Part shown: positions 54,240 through 64,000 of the stretch, piece by piece
Layout: every line of letters begins with the position of its first letter
Numbering within the stretch: position 1 is the stretch's first letter
Assembly: GCA_947069175.1 (NCBI GenBank)
Contig: CAMTDV010001633.1
Location: 60,742,102 to 60,806,101, forward strand
DNA from: Scalesia atractyloides
Taxonomy: Eukaryota > Streptophyta > Magnoliopsida > Asterales > Asteraceae
Length of the DNA: 64,000 bases
Direction: 5' to 3'
Made by a program: the position numbers and the translations under genes
The notes under the pieces: model-generated
What the model was told of the DNA's origin: nothing
The model's input: the letters and a program-made list of their open reading frames with translations, nothing else
The model's database searches: none

Positions 54240-55658
54240 AGTCTCTAACTTATGAAATCCGCTACGATTTGAGTCCCTAATGTTAATTCTATCAGTTAAG
54301 TTGACTAAAAAGATCATTTTGTCCCTTATCTTCAATGTGAAAAGACTTTTTTACCCCTTATTTTTATCCTTATCCTTATTATTTATTAAAATCATGTTCA
54401 TTTTCAAAACCAAGTTGCAAATGTGTTCATTTTGAAACCTCAGTTGTTATATTCATCTACAAAACCAAGTTCCACATGCTCATCTTCGAAACCCAACTGT
54501 CATGTTCATCTTCAAAACCCAGTTAGAGATGTTAATTCAAAAGAATCATAAGTCCATATTCATCTTCAAAAGAATTTAAATTATGTATAAAAAATAGAAC
54601 CGCTCTCTTTTTAAATTTGGTGCTCTGCCAACACATGTCACCGACCTTAACCACCACAACCTATCACCACCACCACCACCGTCTGTGAACTACCACCACC
54701 GTCTGTGACCATTAACATCGGTGGTCCTTGAGTTTGAAGATAGGAGGTGGCGGCGGTGACGAACTAGGGTTCCTCAAAAATCTGACCGATTCAAGCTAGT
54801 TTCACTATGAAATTGATCAACGAGAGATCGTCTTCTTGAAATATTGCAGACGAGATGAAGGCCGATTCTCTCAGTTTCCAAAATTATGTACGTTAATTTA
54901 TTGAGTTTGAAGGCAACGTGCCTAAAGAACTATCTGACAACGAAATTTTCATTTTGGGGACTCACATTGACAGCGGGCTCTTTTCTAAGGGTCGCAAATT
55001 ACAATTTATTCTATTTTTTTCCTTGTGTATTCTTTTATTAACTCTTCATTTCCAACATATTTATTTTGTCATTTAACTAATTCTTCAGTCATTTTCATTT
55101 GCTTCTTCTAATATGAAACTAAATATATATACCATATATATACCCAAATGTGTAATCGACACATGAATTACAAAAAAAAATGATTTGGAATAACTGATTG
55201 TGTAAATTGTTACAAAGTCAATAGTAATTACTCAAATTCACAAATAAACATTAAACGGGTCTACAAGAAACATGATACAAATTTAAATGGGTTTGTCATG
55301 ACACCAATAAAAATATAGATCGGGTTAGAGTTGAAGAATTTCAACCCACTAACTCAAAACCTATCAACTCACCAACCTAACACGATTGGCATTCCTACTG
55401 TCAGCGCATTTACGCCCATTGACTTGATCCATAGCCAAGTGCTCTGAACCTATTTGGCATGGAGTTGTAGCTTAATGTCGTTAGATGAATAGGAGCACTT
55501 TACACTAGTGTCTTGCAGTCTGGAGGTACTTATTCCAGTGCAATGTCTTTTGACACTTTTGATCTAGAAATGACATGGGGATTATCCCTTTCATAAAAAA
55601 TTCAACACTCTTAAGAGATGACGTTGATTACAGTTGTGAGCTCGAGACACATTTAGTT
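54240..55658. other. Intergenic DNA
   Basis: Includes the TTCAAAACC tandem repeats listed separately, a CACCAC-rich stretch (54645-54720) and a TTTAATTC-type AT-rich tail. No supported gene. Confidence 0.4.
54396..54570 (+). repeat. Degenerate tandem repeat TTCATCTTCAAAACCCAGTT
   Basis: About five copies of a 30-40-bp unit containing TTCATNTTCAAAACCCA(A)GTT, increasingly diverged to the right. Confidence 0.65.
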
Positions 55659-55870
55659 TAGGGATGAGCTCAGCACTAACTAGTATCGGTGCTGGAAATT
55701 CCTCGAAATAGGTACCGGTATCGAAAATACCCAGTATTGTACGGTTCGATACCGGTCGTTGAGGGTAAAAACCTGTACCGAAAACGTTTAAAGTAGGTAC
55801 CGAATCGATATCAAAAATATTCCAGTTCGGTAAATTTGTTACTGATACTATTACCATTTACTCATCCCTA
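55659..55870. mobile_element. hAT-like MITE with GGTACCGGTA words
   Basis: The ends TAGGGATGAG and CTCATCCCTA are exact inverses. The interior repeats GGTACCGGTATCGAAAATAC and inverse forms. In build it parallels the 27541 hAT element (TAGAGATGGGC ends with GGAACCGGTTCC words). No target duplication is evident. Confidence 0.65.
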
Positions 55871-56490
55871 ATTAAATCCAGATTTTGGGGTTACCCTTCA
55901 ATCGATTACACTACCTTCTCCAAATTCATTATGTTGGTGATACCATTCCAACACTAATATATCTTAAAAAGACAAATTGCTATCATATTAATTTCTAATT
56001 TCTAATCTACTTTGTTACTTGTTGGAAACTCTATCAATAACATCGGAAGATAAGTTAAAATAAATGCATAATATTGTTTTGTCATGTTCAGTACACATAA
56101 AAAGAAGCTTATGTATAAACACGTCTTTATTTAAATTGAGAACATTTCAATCATATTTTTAGGACTTCAATTTCGAAATAATAATAAATCATTTTGTCTG
56201 AACTCTTAACCTAACTCTTTAAAGGCATCCATTCTTGTATAGAAAACTTATCATTTTGTCGAATGGTATATGTCACATGAATCTCATTCATCTATTAAAT
56301 AACCAAAAATTTTATATACTAAGAAAACAAATTGTAAACAGTACTAAATATATATTTGGTTACTTTGACTTTAATTTATAATAATTATAGAGCTACGATA
56401 TTATTGTTTTTTTAATTAATTACATTTTTAACCCTGAACTTTAATAAAGTTATTAATTAAGCTTTCTAAACGATTTACATGTAACAGTGA
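55871..56490. other. Intergenic DNA
   Basis: AT-rich, no recognisable feature. Confidence 0.4.
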
Positions 56491-56499
56491 TTCTTAATA

Positions 56500-56754
56500 G
56501 AGTAAATTGCCATTTTCGTCCCTGAGGTTTTGGCACATTAGTCATTTTCGTCCAAAATGACACTTTGGTACCATTTTGTCCCCCACGTTTGTAACTTTTT
56601 GCCATTTTCGTCCAAGTGCCTAACCTAGTTACTTTATAACATTAGATGGGTTATTTTTGAAAGAGTAAATTGCCATATATCATGCAACAAGTGTCATTTT
56701 GGACGAAAATGGCAAATGTGCCCAAACCTCAGGGACGAAAATGGCAATTTACTC
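56500..56754. mobile_element. MULE-type MITE with about 64-bp inverted repeats
   Basis: The left arm GAGTAAATTGCCATTTTCGT… to …CCAAAATGACAC (56500 to about 56563) is mirrored by the right arm GTGTCATTTTGGACGAAAAT… to …GGCAATTTACTC (ending 56754), with about three mismatches. The 9-bp flanks TTCTTAATA (56491-56499 and 56755-56763) are identical, the footprint of Mutator-like elements. The element is nearly all inverted repeat and can fold into a hairpin. Confidence 0.92.
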
Positions 56755-56763
56755 TTCTTAATA

Positions 56764-57925
56764 AATTTATTATACGAAAGTTTAATAATATTTTTTTCTA
56801 TAAACGATTAATGTTTCAACCCCATACTTTAATGGAGTTATCATATGTTCCTTAAAGTTTAATACACTTAAATTTTAACAAGTATTTGTTCTCTTATATT
56901 ATTTATAAGTTTGATTCTTTTCTATTTTACTTATTATTTATTTAACTTAATCGTGTTGCTTGCTTATTTTTACCGTTGTTTAAGTTAAAGCTAACTTTTA
57001 ACTCTAGACATGTCTACTTAACAATGTTGATTGCTTATTTTTACCGTCGTTTAGATTAAATTCTACATGGTCTATAATAACTCATTAATATATCATGCAA
57101 CAAAATTATATCCTCGCCAATACCCTCCTACCACCCGCCATGAAACGTGGGCTTCCATACCAGTTTAAAAACAATCTAGAAGCAACTAACATTATAAAAT
57201 GTCACAAATGTAATTTTTATAAGAATGAATGAAAGGATATTATTACGTGCCTACCTTTGCAAAATCTTGACTTTCAAGGCACGTATCTTATGGCATAAGC
57301 AAATTTTATATATTTATTGTCCGTACATTTTTCGGCGCTATGCCGTCATTTTCCTTTTTACCATTGACTTTGAATAATAAACCTTATTTTAATTTCAAAA
57401 CCAACACCATAGCCATCAATCGATGTGTGTGATGAATAAAGATAACTCAATAGATAGAATATATGGTCGTGATAGTTGTACGTTTGCTGAGATTTGACTG
57501 GTTCGTTCAAAATTGACATGATTTATTTTTTATCAGGCCTCTTAGCTCGTAGGCTGATCCAACCAAAACGAACCAATTTTTACAACAGGCGCTACCTACT
57601 CGGTCGATCAGGGAGTTGAGAGTACTTGGCTTAGACGGAGAGTACTTGAGTAGTACTCGGACATGTTAAATTATAAAGAAATTAGTTTTTGGAAATTAAA
57701 TCTATGTCAAATAAAATAAATTCACTACTGTTTACAACAAAATACGTGAAAATAATACTCATTTGTTAATATGATAGACACAGATTATGTGTTTTATTTT
57801 TTCAAGTCAAACTCGGCCCGAGTTGACCTACAAGATCCGATTATGGCCGAGGTTGACTGCGTTAGATCGATTCCAAGTAATTAGGCGGAGTTGAAGAAAG
57901 TCGTCTCGCCAGCCTGCCTTGTAGC
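56764..57925. other. Intergenic DNA
   Basis: AT-rich. Phrases TTGCTTATTTTTACCGT(T/C)GTTTA recur at about 56961 and 57032 as a small direct duplication. No gene. Confidence 0.4.
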
Positions 57926-58091
57926 CAGTGGCGGATCTAGAAAAACCGCCAAGCGGTAACGTTTTATAAAAAACGGTAACGAAATCGAAAAAATGTCAAA
58001 TTTTTCCAAAATTTACACTAATTTTACACTATCGCCGGAGCGCCAAGCCGTAGCGGGTGTTGCCCCTTGTTATACACTAGGTCCGCCCCTG
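57926..58091. mobile_element. hAT MITE with CAGTGGCGGATCTAG ends
   Basis: CAGTGGCGGATCTAG and CTAGGTCCGCCCCTG are inverted with two mismatches. The flanks CTTGTAGC and TTTGTAGC form an 8-bp target duplication with one mismatch. The terminus closely matches the ends of the large hAT element at 49931-54231, so that family could have mobilised it. Confidence 0.85.
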
Positions 58092-59459
58092 TTTGTAGCG
58101 ACTACTCAGGAAGTACTCGACCTTGGAGATCTTGTTTTACAACCATGGTTTTTATTAAAGGTCAACTATGGTAAGGTTATAGTAATCGTTCAAAGGATGA
58201 TTATATCTTTTGGGGACCAATAGTGAAATAAATGGACCACGTCTTTTGCATTATTTTTCCAGAAAACATATTTTAGCTTTGAGATATCGACTTCAAGTTG
58301 ATTTATAAAAATCAAATATTACATTTTTAATTTGTATACCTGAATGTGATGGTTTGTTAGGTATTGCGAAAATTAATGAGTTTCTTTGGAGAAAAATGTG
58401 AGGCTTTACTAGCATACAAATAAGTCACGGTATAGCTTTTTAAGACGAATCAAGACGATGAATTCTAATCAACGTAAAGTACGATATGCAAATGTAAACA
58501 AATCTTGACAAGATTAAGCTAACATAAGGATAAAAAGTTTGAACTAATGCAAAAACCTACATAATCTTCATAACCAAAATTTTATAAATCTTAGATTTCA
58601 TAGACCTAAGTCACACACAAAAAAAATAAAAAAAAATTCTTTCTTAAATTCAAAACTACATCAGAAAGATTGTTGATATAACGAGGAAGTGATCAAATTA
58701 TTTGAAAAGAAATTATTATGTGAGGTGATGTCTTCTGCATTTTAGCAAAGGTTTATCAACCACTTGTGTTAGAGCATTCACAACGAAACCTTTAAAAATA
58801 TGTAAGAGGGTTTAGTTATATTATAAGGAATAGTTAGTAGTGTTTTTGAGTGATTGTGAGTAGAGGAGAGAGAAAATATATAGGAAATTTACTATTCATC
58901 TGTAAATATGTGGGAAAAAAATTCTGGAGAGAGAAAACTGTATAAATTTTTTAATATTTTTAAAAATGGTTGTGAGTGAGAGAGAAAAAAAGTAATGATA
59001 AAGTTATAAAAAATATTATTTAATTGAAATAGAGAGAGAAAAAGTAGTTGTTTTTAGTGGAAATATATAGATATAGTAGGTTATCACCCGTAAATACTCA
59101 CGGGTCGGATATTTAAATTTTATTAAACAACTATGTGTATATTTTAGAAAAATAAATAATGTGTAATGAATAAGGTATATTAATTAAACGTTAACGTCTT
59201 TAAAATTAAAAATAATTATCAAATATAAGACAGAAAACAAAGTTGATCATATTCTTTTACATGATTATTAAAAGACAATTTATCATGAGCTTATATTGTT
59301 GATCCAACGATATCGAAACAACAATGGTAAAGAGAATGAATGAATGAATAAGAGCAACTTGCGCCCAGTAGACCAAATCCACACCATAACCTATGTTTTT
59401 CTTTTGGAGAAAATATCCATTCTTGTAATATAATATAGATTTAGCAATTTGTAAAAGTC
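58092..59459. other. Intergenic DNA, GAGAGA-rich
   Basis: Includes TAGAGCATTCACAACG (about 58770), a phrase typical of one end of a common plant MITE, followed by GAGAGAGA-rich sequence to about 59045. The other end was not found. No coding sequence. Confidence 0.4.
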
Positions 59460-59529
59460 TTGGTTATCAAAAATTTGTAAGTGCTCTTTTTCAATCTCAA
59501 AGCCAACCTTCAATAAAAACAAAACCAGC

Positions 59530-60150
59530 TTGCAAACACGACAGAAACATTACAAACAACAACCAAACTTAAACACAAAACTCAAGACCACCAACTGCGA
59601 GCCTGATTCGAATCTCCTCCATAAACCCCATTCGCTTCGGTCAACCCTGGATGTCGTTAACCATAGAAAAGATATTTCTTTGATTTTGTCCACCATAACA
59701 CTTACACAAGCCTCCCTCTGACTAAACACCCGATCGTTTTGTGATGCCATATGGTACATACAGTTGACAAAACAATTAAGTTCATCACCTTTTTTACCTC
59801 CTTAGACGTCCTATTACCCTCTAAATGTGCCACCACATCGTCCAAAGAACCGCAGTTTTGTGAACATTAGGATGTTAGTCCATATGCATACCTGTGACCA
59901 TACTGCCTCGGTACCTGACAATTAAGGGCTAAATGTGAGCTGTTTTCCGGACGTAAAGAACATAATGAACATTGCGTATTCGTAGTTGGAATACCCCTTC
60001 GAGTTAATGCCACCATGTTGGTATTGCATCCGCTTTAGCGCTCCATAGGAAGTAATTAACTTTCGACGACATCCAAATGTTCCATTTGACATCCTGCCGC
60101 AACGACTGGCCCATGGCAAGACACACATAAAAGTTGTGTCAATATACGAA
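59530..60150 (-). pseudogene. LINE (L1-type) 3' end remnant
   Basis: On the minus strand W-N-I-WMSSKVNYFLWSAKADAIPT (about 60100-60030) continues after one shift as ALTRRGIPTTNTQCSLCSLR, then HLALNC. This is the zinc-binding domain (zf-RVT) at the C-terminus of plant L1 reverse transcriptases. Further on, CTIWHHKNDRVF-like sequence and DKIKEISFLWLTTSRVDRSEWG (59759-59590) match the conserved last segment of these proteins. Stops and shifts are frequent. The endonuclease and RT core are absent, fitting a 5'-truncated, old insertion. Confidence 0.7.
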
Positions 60151-60179
60151 CCAGAAATCATATCAAACACATGAACCCG

Positions 60180-60375
60180 AACACGAGCCGTATATTCACA
60201 GGTTGACACGAACTCGACCTGATTAACCCGAAGGTTTAAGTTATTACATAAACAGATTTATAAAAATAGATGGGTTAAATAGGTTAACTTGCTAACCTGT
60301 TGGGTTGACATGAACACTACCCTTTTAGTTAAACGTGCTCACGGGTCCGACCTGAACCTGACCCAAACTGTTTAG
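60180..60375. repeat. ACCCGAACACGA / GGGTTGACA-type repeat
   Basis: GAACCCGAACACGAGCCG near the left and GGGTCCGACCTGAACCTGAC near the right are the kind of paired words seen in plant MITEs of the GACCCGA type (compare 49600-49720 and 48095-48210). Ends were not resolved. Confidence 0.35.
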
Positions 60376-61460
60376 ACTAAACCCAATTGAAATTTAAACC
60401 CTTAATTGAAAGTAGAATATTGTACTTATATAAATGTTTCTAAGTTGTTCATCAAAGGTTTGCATTCTTGTATAGCTCCTTTCATGTTCAGTTCCTAAAA
60501 AAATTGGAAACCAACAATTCCAAAGTTAACATATGAACTTATCAATTCCAAAGTTATTTAACAATTTTTACGAATTCAAACATATCATCAAAATTCCACA
60601 CACAACAAATTCTACTTGTTTCTATTCGCGTATGGAATTGCCACATGCAAAATCATTAGGTAAAATAGGCCCATGATCGTATTCCTAAGGAGATTTTTGA
60701 TAAAAAAAATATTTTAAAGACGGATACATACCTATGAAGGAGACTTGGCCATCGAGGAAACCAAGAGCAGAGAATGATTTGTTAATAAAGGCGCCCGAAT
60801 CCATTACAAAAACTGCATGTAGGTAATGTAGGATTTGAACAATACACCGCATCCCATTCCGCATACAAATTCATGAATTGGTGAGACTTAAGAAGAATCA
60901 TAAACACTATAAACAAAAGCTATTGCTACAAAATAAAAAGGCTAAGCGAACACATATCTGAAAACCAAGACGATAAATAGATTGTAATCGGACCTTCAGA
61001 AAATTACAGTGGCACCACCATCTCTACCATGATCTTTGGCTCCTTATCGATAAAGCATATGTATAAAAGTTCATCTTTTGATGTTCTTTCTGGTTTAGGA
61101 AAATCTGTTTAGTCACCTGAGGTCGAGTTAAAAGTATTCACAAACCACTAAACACAATGTACTATAATTTAGTATGGCTAAAAACAGGCACACAACCATA
61201 CACCACACATAAATTTCTATTTAGACACCTAAACATTTCATTGAATCACTTTTAGATAGACATAAGATGTCTCTCGTATAAACTTATAAACTAAGAATCA
61301 ACACCTTTTTTATATAGTTATTTTTTACAAAAGCATAGTCTTACAAAAACAGTCTTATCTCTGAAAGTTTCTAATAAGATATACATTAATATAAAGATCC
61401 TGTCAAATAAATTATTATATTAATATATAACTTCCAAGAATACCCACAATATAATCAAAC
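60376..61460. other. Intergenic DNA or introns of a minus-strand gene
   Basis: An open stretch at 60721-60808 on the minus strand follows ATGCAG and ends at ATAG/GTATGT. It could encode VMDSGAFINKSFSALGF, but its phase does not fit the neighbouring candidate exon directly. Otherwise AT-rich. Confidence 0.3.
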
Positions 61461-61919
61461 CTGGCCAGTCCTTGCTCAACTTCATAAACACCTTTAGCAT
61501 GAGCCAAATCTTATTAGAGTGTGTCTTCAAAACTTATTATAACGTAACTAAAAATAATAGAGGAAATAAACTATTAAAAAAGGAAAAAATAATGCTTGTT
61601 TGGGAACTGATATATATCAAGTCTCATATGAATAATGGTATAAACATCAACCCCAAACATTAGGTTGGTTTCAATCCTCAAAACACTTGTATATGATCTT
61701 TTTAGAGCATAAATGTTCCGAGTTACAAATACCATCATCTTAAATCTTAATTATTATTCTAATAAAGGTCATGATTGTCAATAGTCTTATCATATGCAAC
61801 AACTTACTCAGCATGTGTTGGTAATGGAAGAGTGGCATGTCCAATCTTGTTTCAAGAATGCCTTTAATTCTCAATAATTCCCAAATTGCCCTTGCAGCAA
61901 TTCTGAAATCTTTAATCGA
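61461..61919 (-). CDS. Two candidate exons of an unrecognised host gene
   Basis: On the minus strand a possible exon at 61919-61808 is bounded by GGTGTCAG and GTAAGTTG and reads SIKDFRIAARAIWELLRIKG … RLDMPLFHYQHML, phase 0 to 1. The next candidate (61509-61461) is bounded by ATAAG and GTTTGATT and continues in compatible phase as NLAHAKGVYEVEQGLAR. The sequences look protein-like (amphipathic helices) and are not from any transposon I know. I do not recognise the family. This could be chance; expression or homology would decide. Confidence 0.3.
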
Positions 61920-62910
61920 CTGACACCAAGATGACAAGTAAACAAAATGTGACACGCAAGTCCCATTAAAAACTTATATGTTTTGACCCGGTACCCTACC
62001 CAACTCGGTCAAACGCATTAAGCGTTATCAAATGTTGATTTTCTCTAAAGCGTTCTTATTTAACAATTTAGAGAAAAATCAAAGGGACTGAACCTTTTGG
62101 GATTATAGGAAGGTAGACAGCAAACACAAAAAGAAGTCAAGGGTGTCCGTCATCATCTTTTTTGATCAACTATTATAAATTGTAATTCAGACGTATAAAT
62201 ATGGTGAAATTTGATTTCACGAAATATAATTGATTAATCATTTGTTGCTCATTCAAATATTAATAAAAAGTTAATGTAGGGTTTTGGTTGCAAAATAAAC
62301 TTATCAAAGTAATGCTCGACATAAAACATCTAAAAGAAATGATACATTTAGTGGGGGCATGTTTAACAATGATGAATCAATAACATAAAACATGAAAAAT
62401 GAGTATAACAACAATGATAACATGATGACTTAACTGAACTAATTATTATCATTTTCCAACCGAAAGAAATTTAAAAAAAAAATTTAAGGTTACTAATCAT
62501 CTAAGCAAAAAATTTTTTTCGAAAATATCACATATCTTAAGTTTGGTGTAAAATATGAAGTCTACCTTAAAAGTAAAAAAATACTTGTTTTAGGTTTATT
62601 TAAACAATAACATAACTTTCTACTAACAGATACTCACATGTTAACTTCCATCCATAGAAGCAATAGTTGCAGTGTTTGTAGCATGTAGACCTGCATCGTG
62701 AAACACACATGCTTAGGTAAGGGAAAAAAGTAGTCAGAGCTTCACAATGTTAAATTTTGCTTCCAAACACAAATAACTCAACAAACATATTTTTTGTTTT
62801 AAAATTTTTCTTTCAAACACAAATAAGTCGAACCCATGGTCATCGGAGAAAGTTAGCCATTATTGAATCAATTTTAGCATATTGACATTGTATTTTAAAT
62901 CCGCTAATAC

Positions 62911-63079
62911 CAGCAGGTGAGGAACAATCCCTCGAAAGTTAGCATCTATTGCTCATAAAAATACCGTGAATTAAGGCGATTTCTTTTTCTTAAATGCCAT
63001 TTAACACCTCGTGAATCTAACCAAATGGTCTACTGGCAAAAGCGACAGCTTCGATGCAACTACTAGATTCTGTCAAGCT
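62911..63079 (-). CDS. Two further candidate exons of the same possible gene
   Basis: On the minus strand 63079-63022 follows TCGTCAACAG and ends at GTTAGATT, reading SLTESSSCIEAVAFASRPF (phase 0 to 1). 62945-62911 follows AGCAATAG and ends at GTATTAGC, reading (D)ANFRGIVPHLL in matching phase. They lie upstream of the previous candidate exons in gene order. A GA-rich region with ATG codons at 63310-63430 could hold the first exon and leader. I could not assemble a complete reading frame. Confidence 0.25.
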
Positions 63080-63777
63080 CTGTTGACGAAATTCAATATA
63101 GATCAATCCAGATATGGAAAACGTGCACACGACTAATCAACCTTGCAATTATGGAACAAAAGAAGCAAACACAAAAGGCCTAAAGCAAGATAACCATTAG
63201 AAAGTGAAAAAAGTTGAAGAGAACAGAGATATTATCTACTATCTAAGACTACATATAACATACCATCGCGCCGGAAACATCATTTCAGCCTTAAATGAAG
63301 GCATAAGTATTACCTCCACCATCATGTTGGTCGGCCATTACCACTGTTGGAACCCTCATTCGTCGATTTCCGCAGAGATTCTTCGCCGTCGAATCGGATC
63401 CCTCGCCACTGTCGATTTCATAGATTAACAGTCACCACACCCTTTTTTTCTTGCATACAACTGAGTAAAACATCATATGCCAAAAAGGCCTAAATGGGAA
63501 ATGGTCAAGATGGTGATCGTCGTGGTGGTGTGACAATGGTGACCCTCATGCCACCACCCCTATGCCTTCTCTCTTCCTTTTCCATGTCTCTCTCTTTCTT
63601 CTCATTATATCTATCTTCTACGATAAAAAAGAAGACGTAGATGGGGTAAAAGAGAGAAACACGCGGGGTAACCTTAGTCGCACACGTGGACGCCTGGGAT
63701 CAGAACACTTTTCATTTTAACTGCTCAATTAATACTATATAATGATGAATTATAATGTTACTTATTTTCACTTACAC
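63080..63777. other. Possible promoter/leader of a minus-strand gene
   Basis: Locally GC-richer around 63310-63430 (CGTCGATTTCCGCAG, CGCCGTCGAATCGGATCC), which is unusual for this AT-rich region. A CT-rich tract at 63560-63610 would be a GA-rich leader on the minus strand. No ORF of confidence. Confidence 0.3.
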
Positions 63778-63788
63778 AACTATGGGAA

Positions 63789-63989
63789 TTATCAGCCCAA
63801 TGGCCATTAGCCCGCATTCTAACCCGGAGGTGGCGGGTTCGAGTCTTGGTTGTTCCCAATGCCCCTACGGTAGCGGATTTACCCCAGACTCAGGCTTGCT
63901 GGGTGGCGGTCTGCGAGGTGGAATCACCTCGGCGGTTGGGAGGACCGTGGAATATCCCCCCCCCCCCCCCCCCCCCACCCACACACACA
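63789..63989 (+). mobile_element. tRNA-derived SINE with target duplication
   Basis: The head contains a box A-like TGGCCATTAGCCCG (about 63803) and a strong RNA polymerase III box B, GGGTTCGAGTC (about 63834-63844), about 30 bp apart as in tRNAs. A GC-rich body and a (C)n(AC)n tail at 63956-63990 follow. AACTATGGGAA occurs just before it (63778-63788) and directly after the tail at the window end (63990-64000), an 11-bp or longer target duplication. The unusual C-rich tail may be a poly-A tail that changed, or a family trait. Confidence 0.75.
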
Positions 63990-64000
63990 AACTATGGGAA

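Noticed and set aside
1..64000. tRNA or rRNA genes
   Set aside because: No intact cloverleaf or rDNA segment was seen. The tRNA-like parts are a SINE (63.8 kb) and primer-binding sites.
1..64000. An undescribed multi-gene system (defence, biosynthetic cluster or similar)
   Set aside because: No group of co-oriented non-transposon genes exists here. The coding content is two clear host genes plus mobile-element genes.

Overview
This window is a transposon-dense, AT-rich stretch of a flowering-plant nuclear genome. Plant-type spliced and intronless genes, GT-AG introns and the mix of repeats (Ty1/copia, Ty3/gypsy, hAT, CACTA, MULE-like MITEs, LINE, SINE) all point to a eudicot. The style of several repeats made me think of Asteraceae, but nothing here proves the family. 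There is no bacterial, organellar or CRISPR content. Two host genes are convincing: an intronless DREB-type AP2/ERF repressor gene (13888-14307, +) and a complete eight-exon plastid CBS-domain protein gene of the CBSX type (37844-42315, +). A third host gene is possible on the minus strand near the right edge (about 61.4-63.1 kb), but I can only see candidate exons.

Layout. 1-7995: 5' part of a minus-strand Ty3/gypsy-type element. Its protease-like and gag-like ORFs lie at 150-1177, its tRNA-Asp primer-binding site at 1389-1405, and its LTR appears to be about 6.6 kb long because it holds five tandem 1.2-kb units, each with its own TATA box. It interrupts the gag of an older plus-strand Athila-like element (7996-9646). 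9.8-11.9 kb: a decayed transposon gene for a Ulp1-like (C48) protease. 12.5-13.2 kb: two adjacent MITEs, then the ERF gene. 14.3-20.9 kb: gene-poor DNA with MITEs and small duplications.

20987-27.5 kb: a copia element (minus strand) whose RNase H region is split by a 2.08-kb solo LTR with perfect 5-bp target duplications. Its 5' LTR abuts, or was invaded by, a 1.13-kb hAT element (27541-28669) with perfect 8-bp target duplications that encodes only a BED zinc finger. 30812-37435: a second full-length copia element (plus strand) with both LTRs and 5-bp target duplications, dead by stops, frameshifts and loss of the protease aspartate. 37.8-42.3 kb: the CBSX gene, its introns loaded with hAT MITEs. 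43.6-49.2 kb: a CACTA element with its own split gene, invaded by LTR and possibly Helitron debris. 49931-54231: an hAT transposon with 8-bp target duplications that was itself invaded by a 5'-truncated copia element. 55-64 kb: further MITEs (one MULE type with 9-bp target duplications), a LINE 3' remnant and a tRNA-derived SINE at the very end.

No coding system beyond ordinary plant genes and mobile DNA is evident. The most unusual items are the promoter-amplified giant LTR, the BED-finger-only gene in the hAT element, and the family of elements packed with repeated self-complementary words. All coordinates and similarities were judged by eye; no alignment or database search was run.
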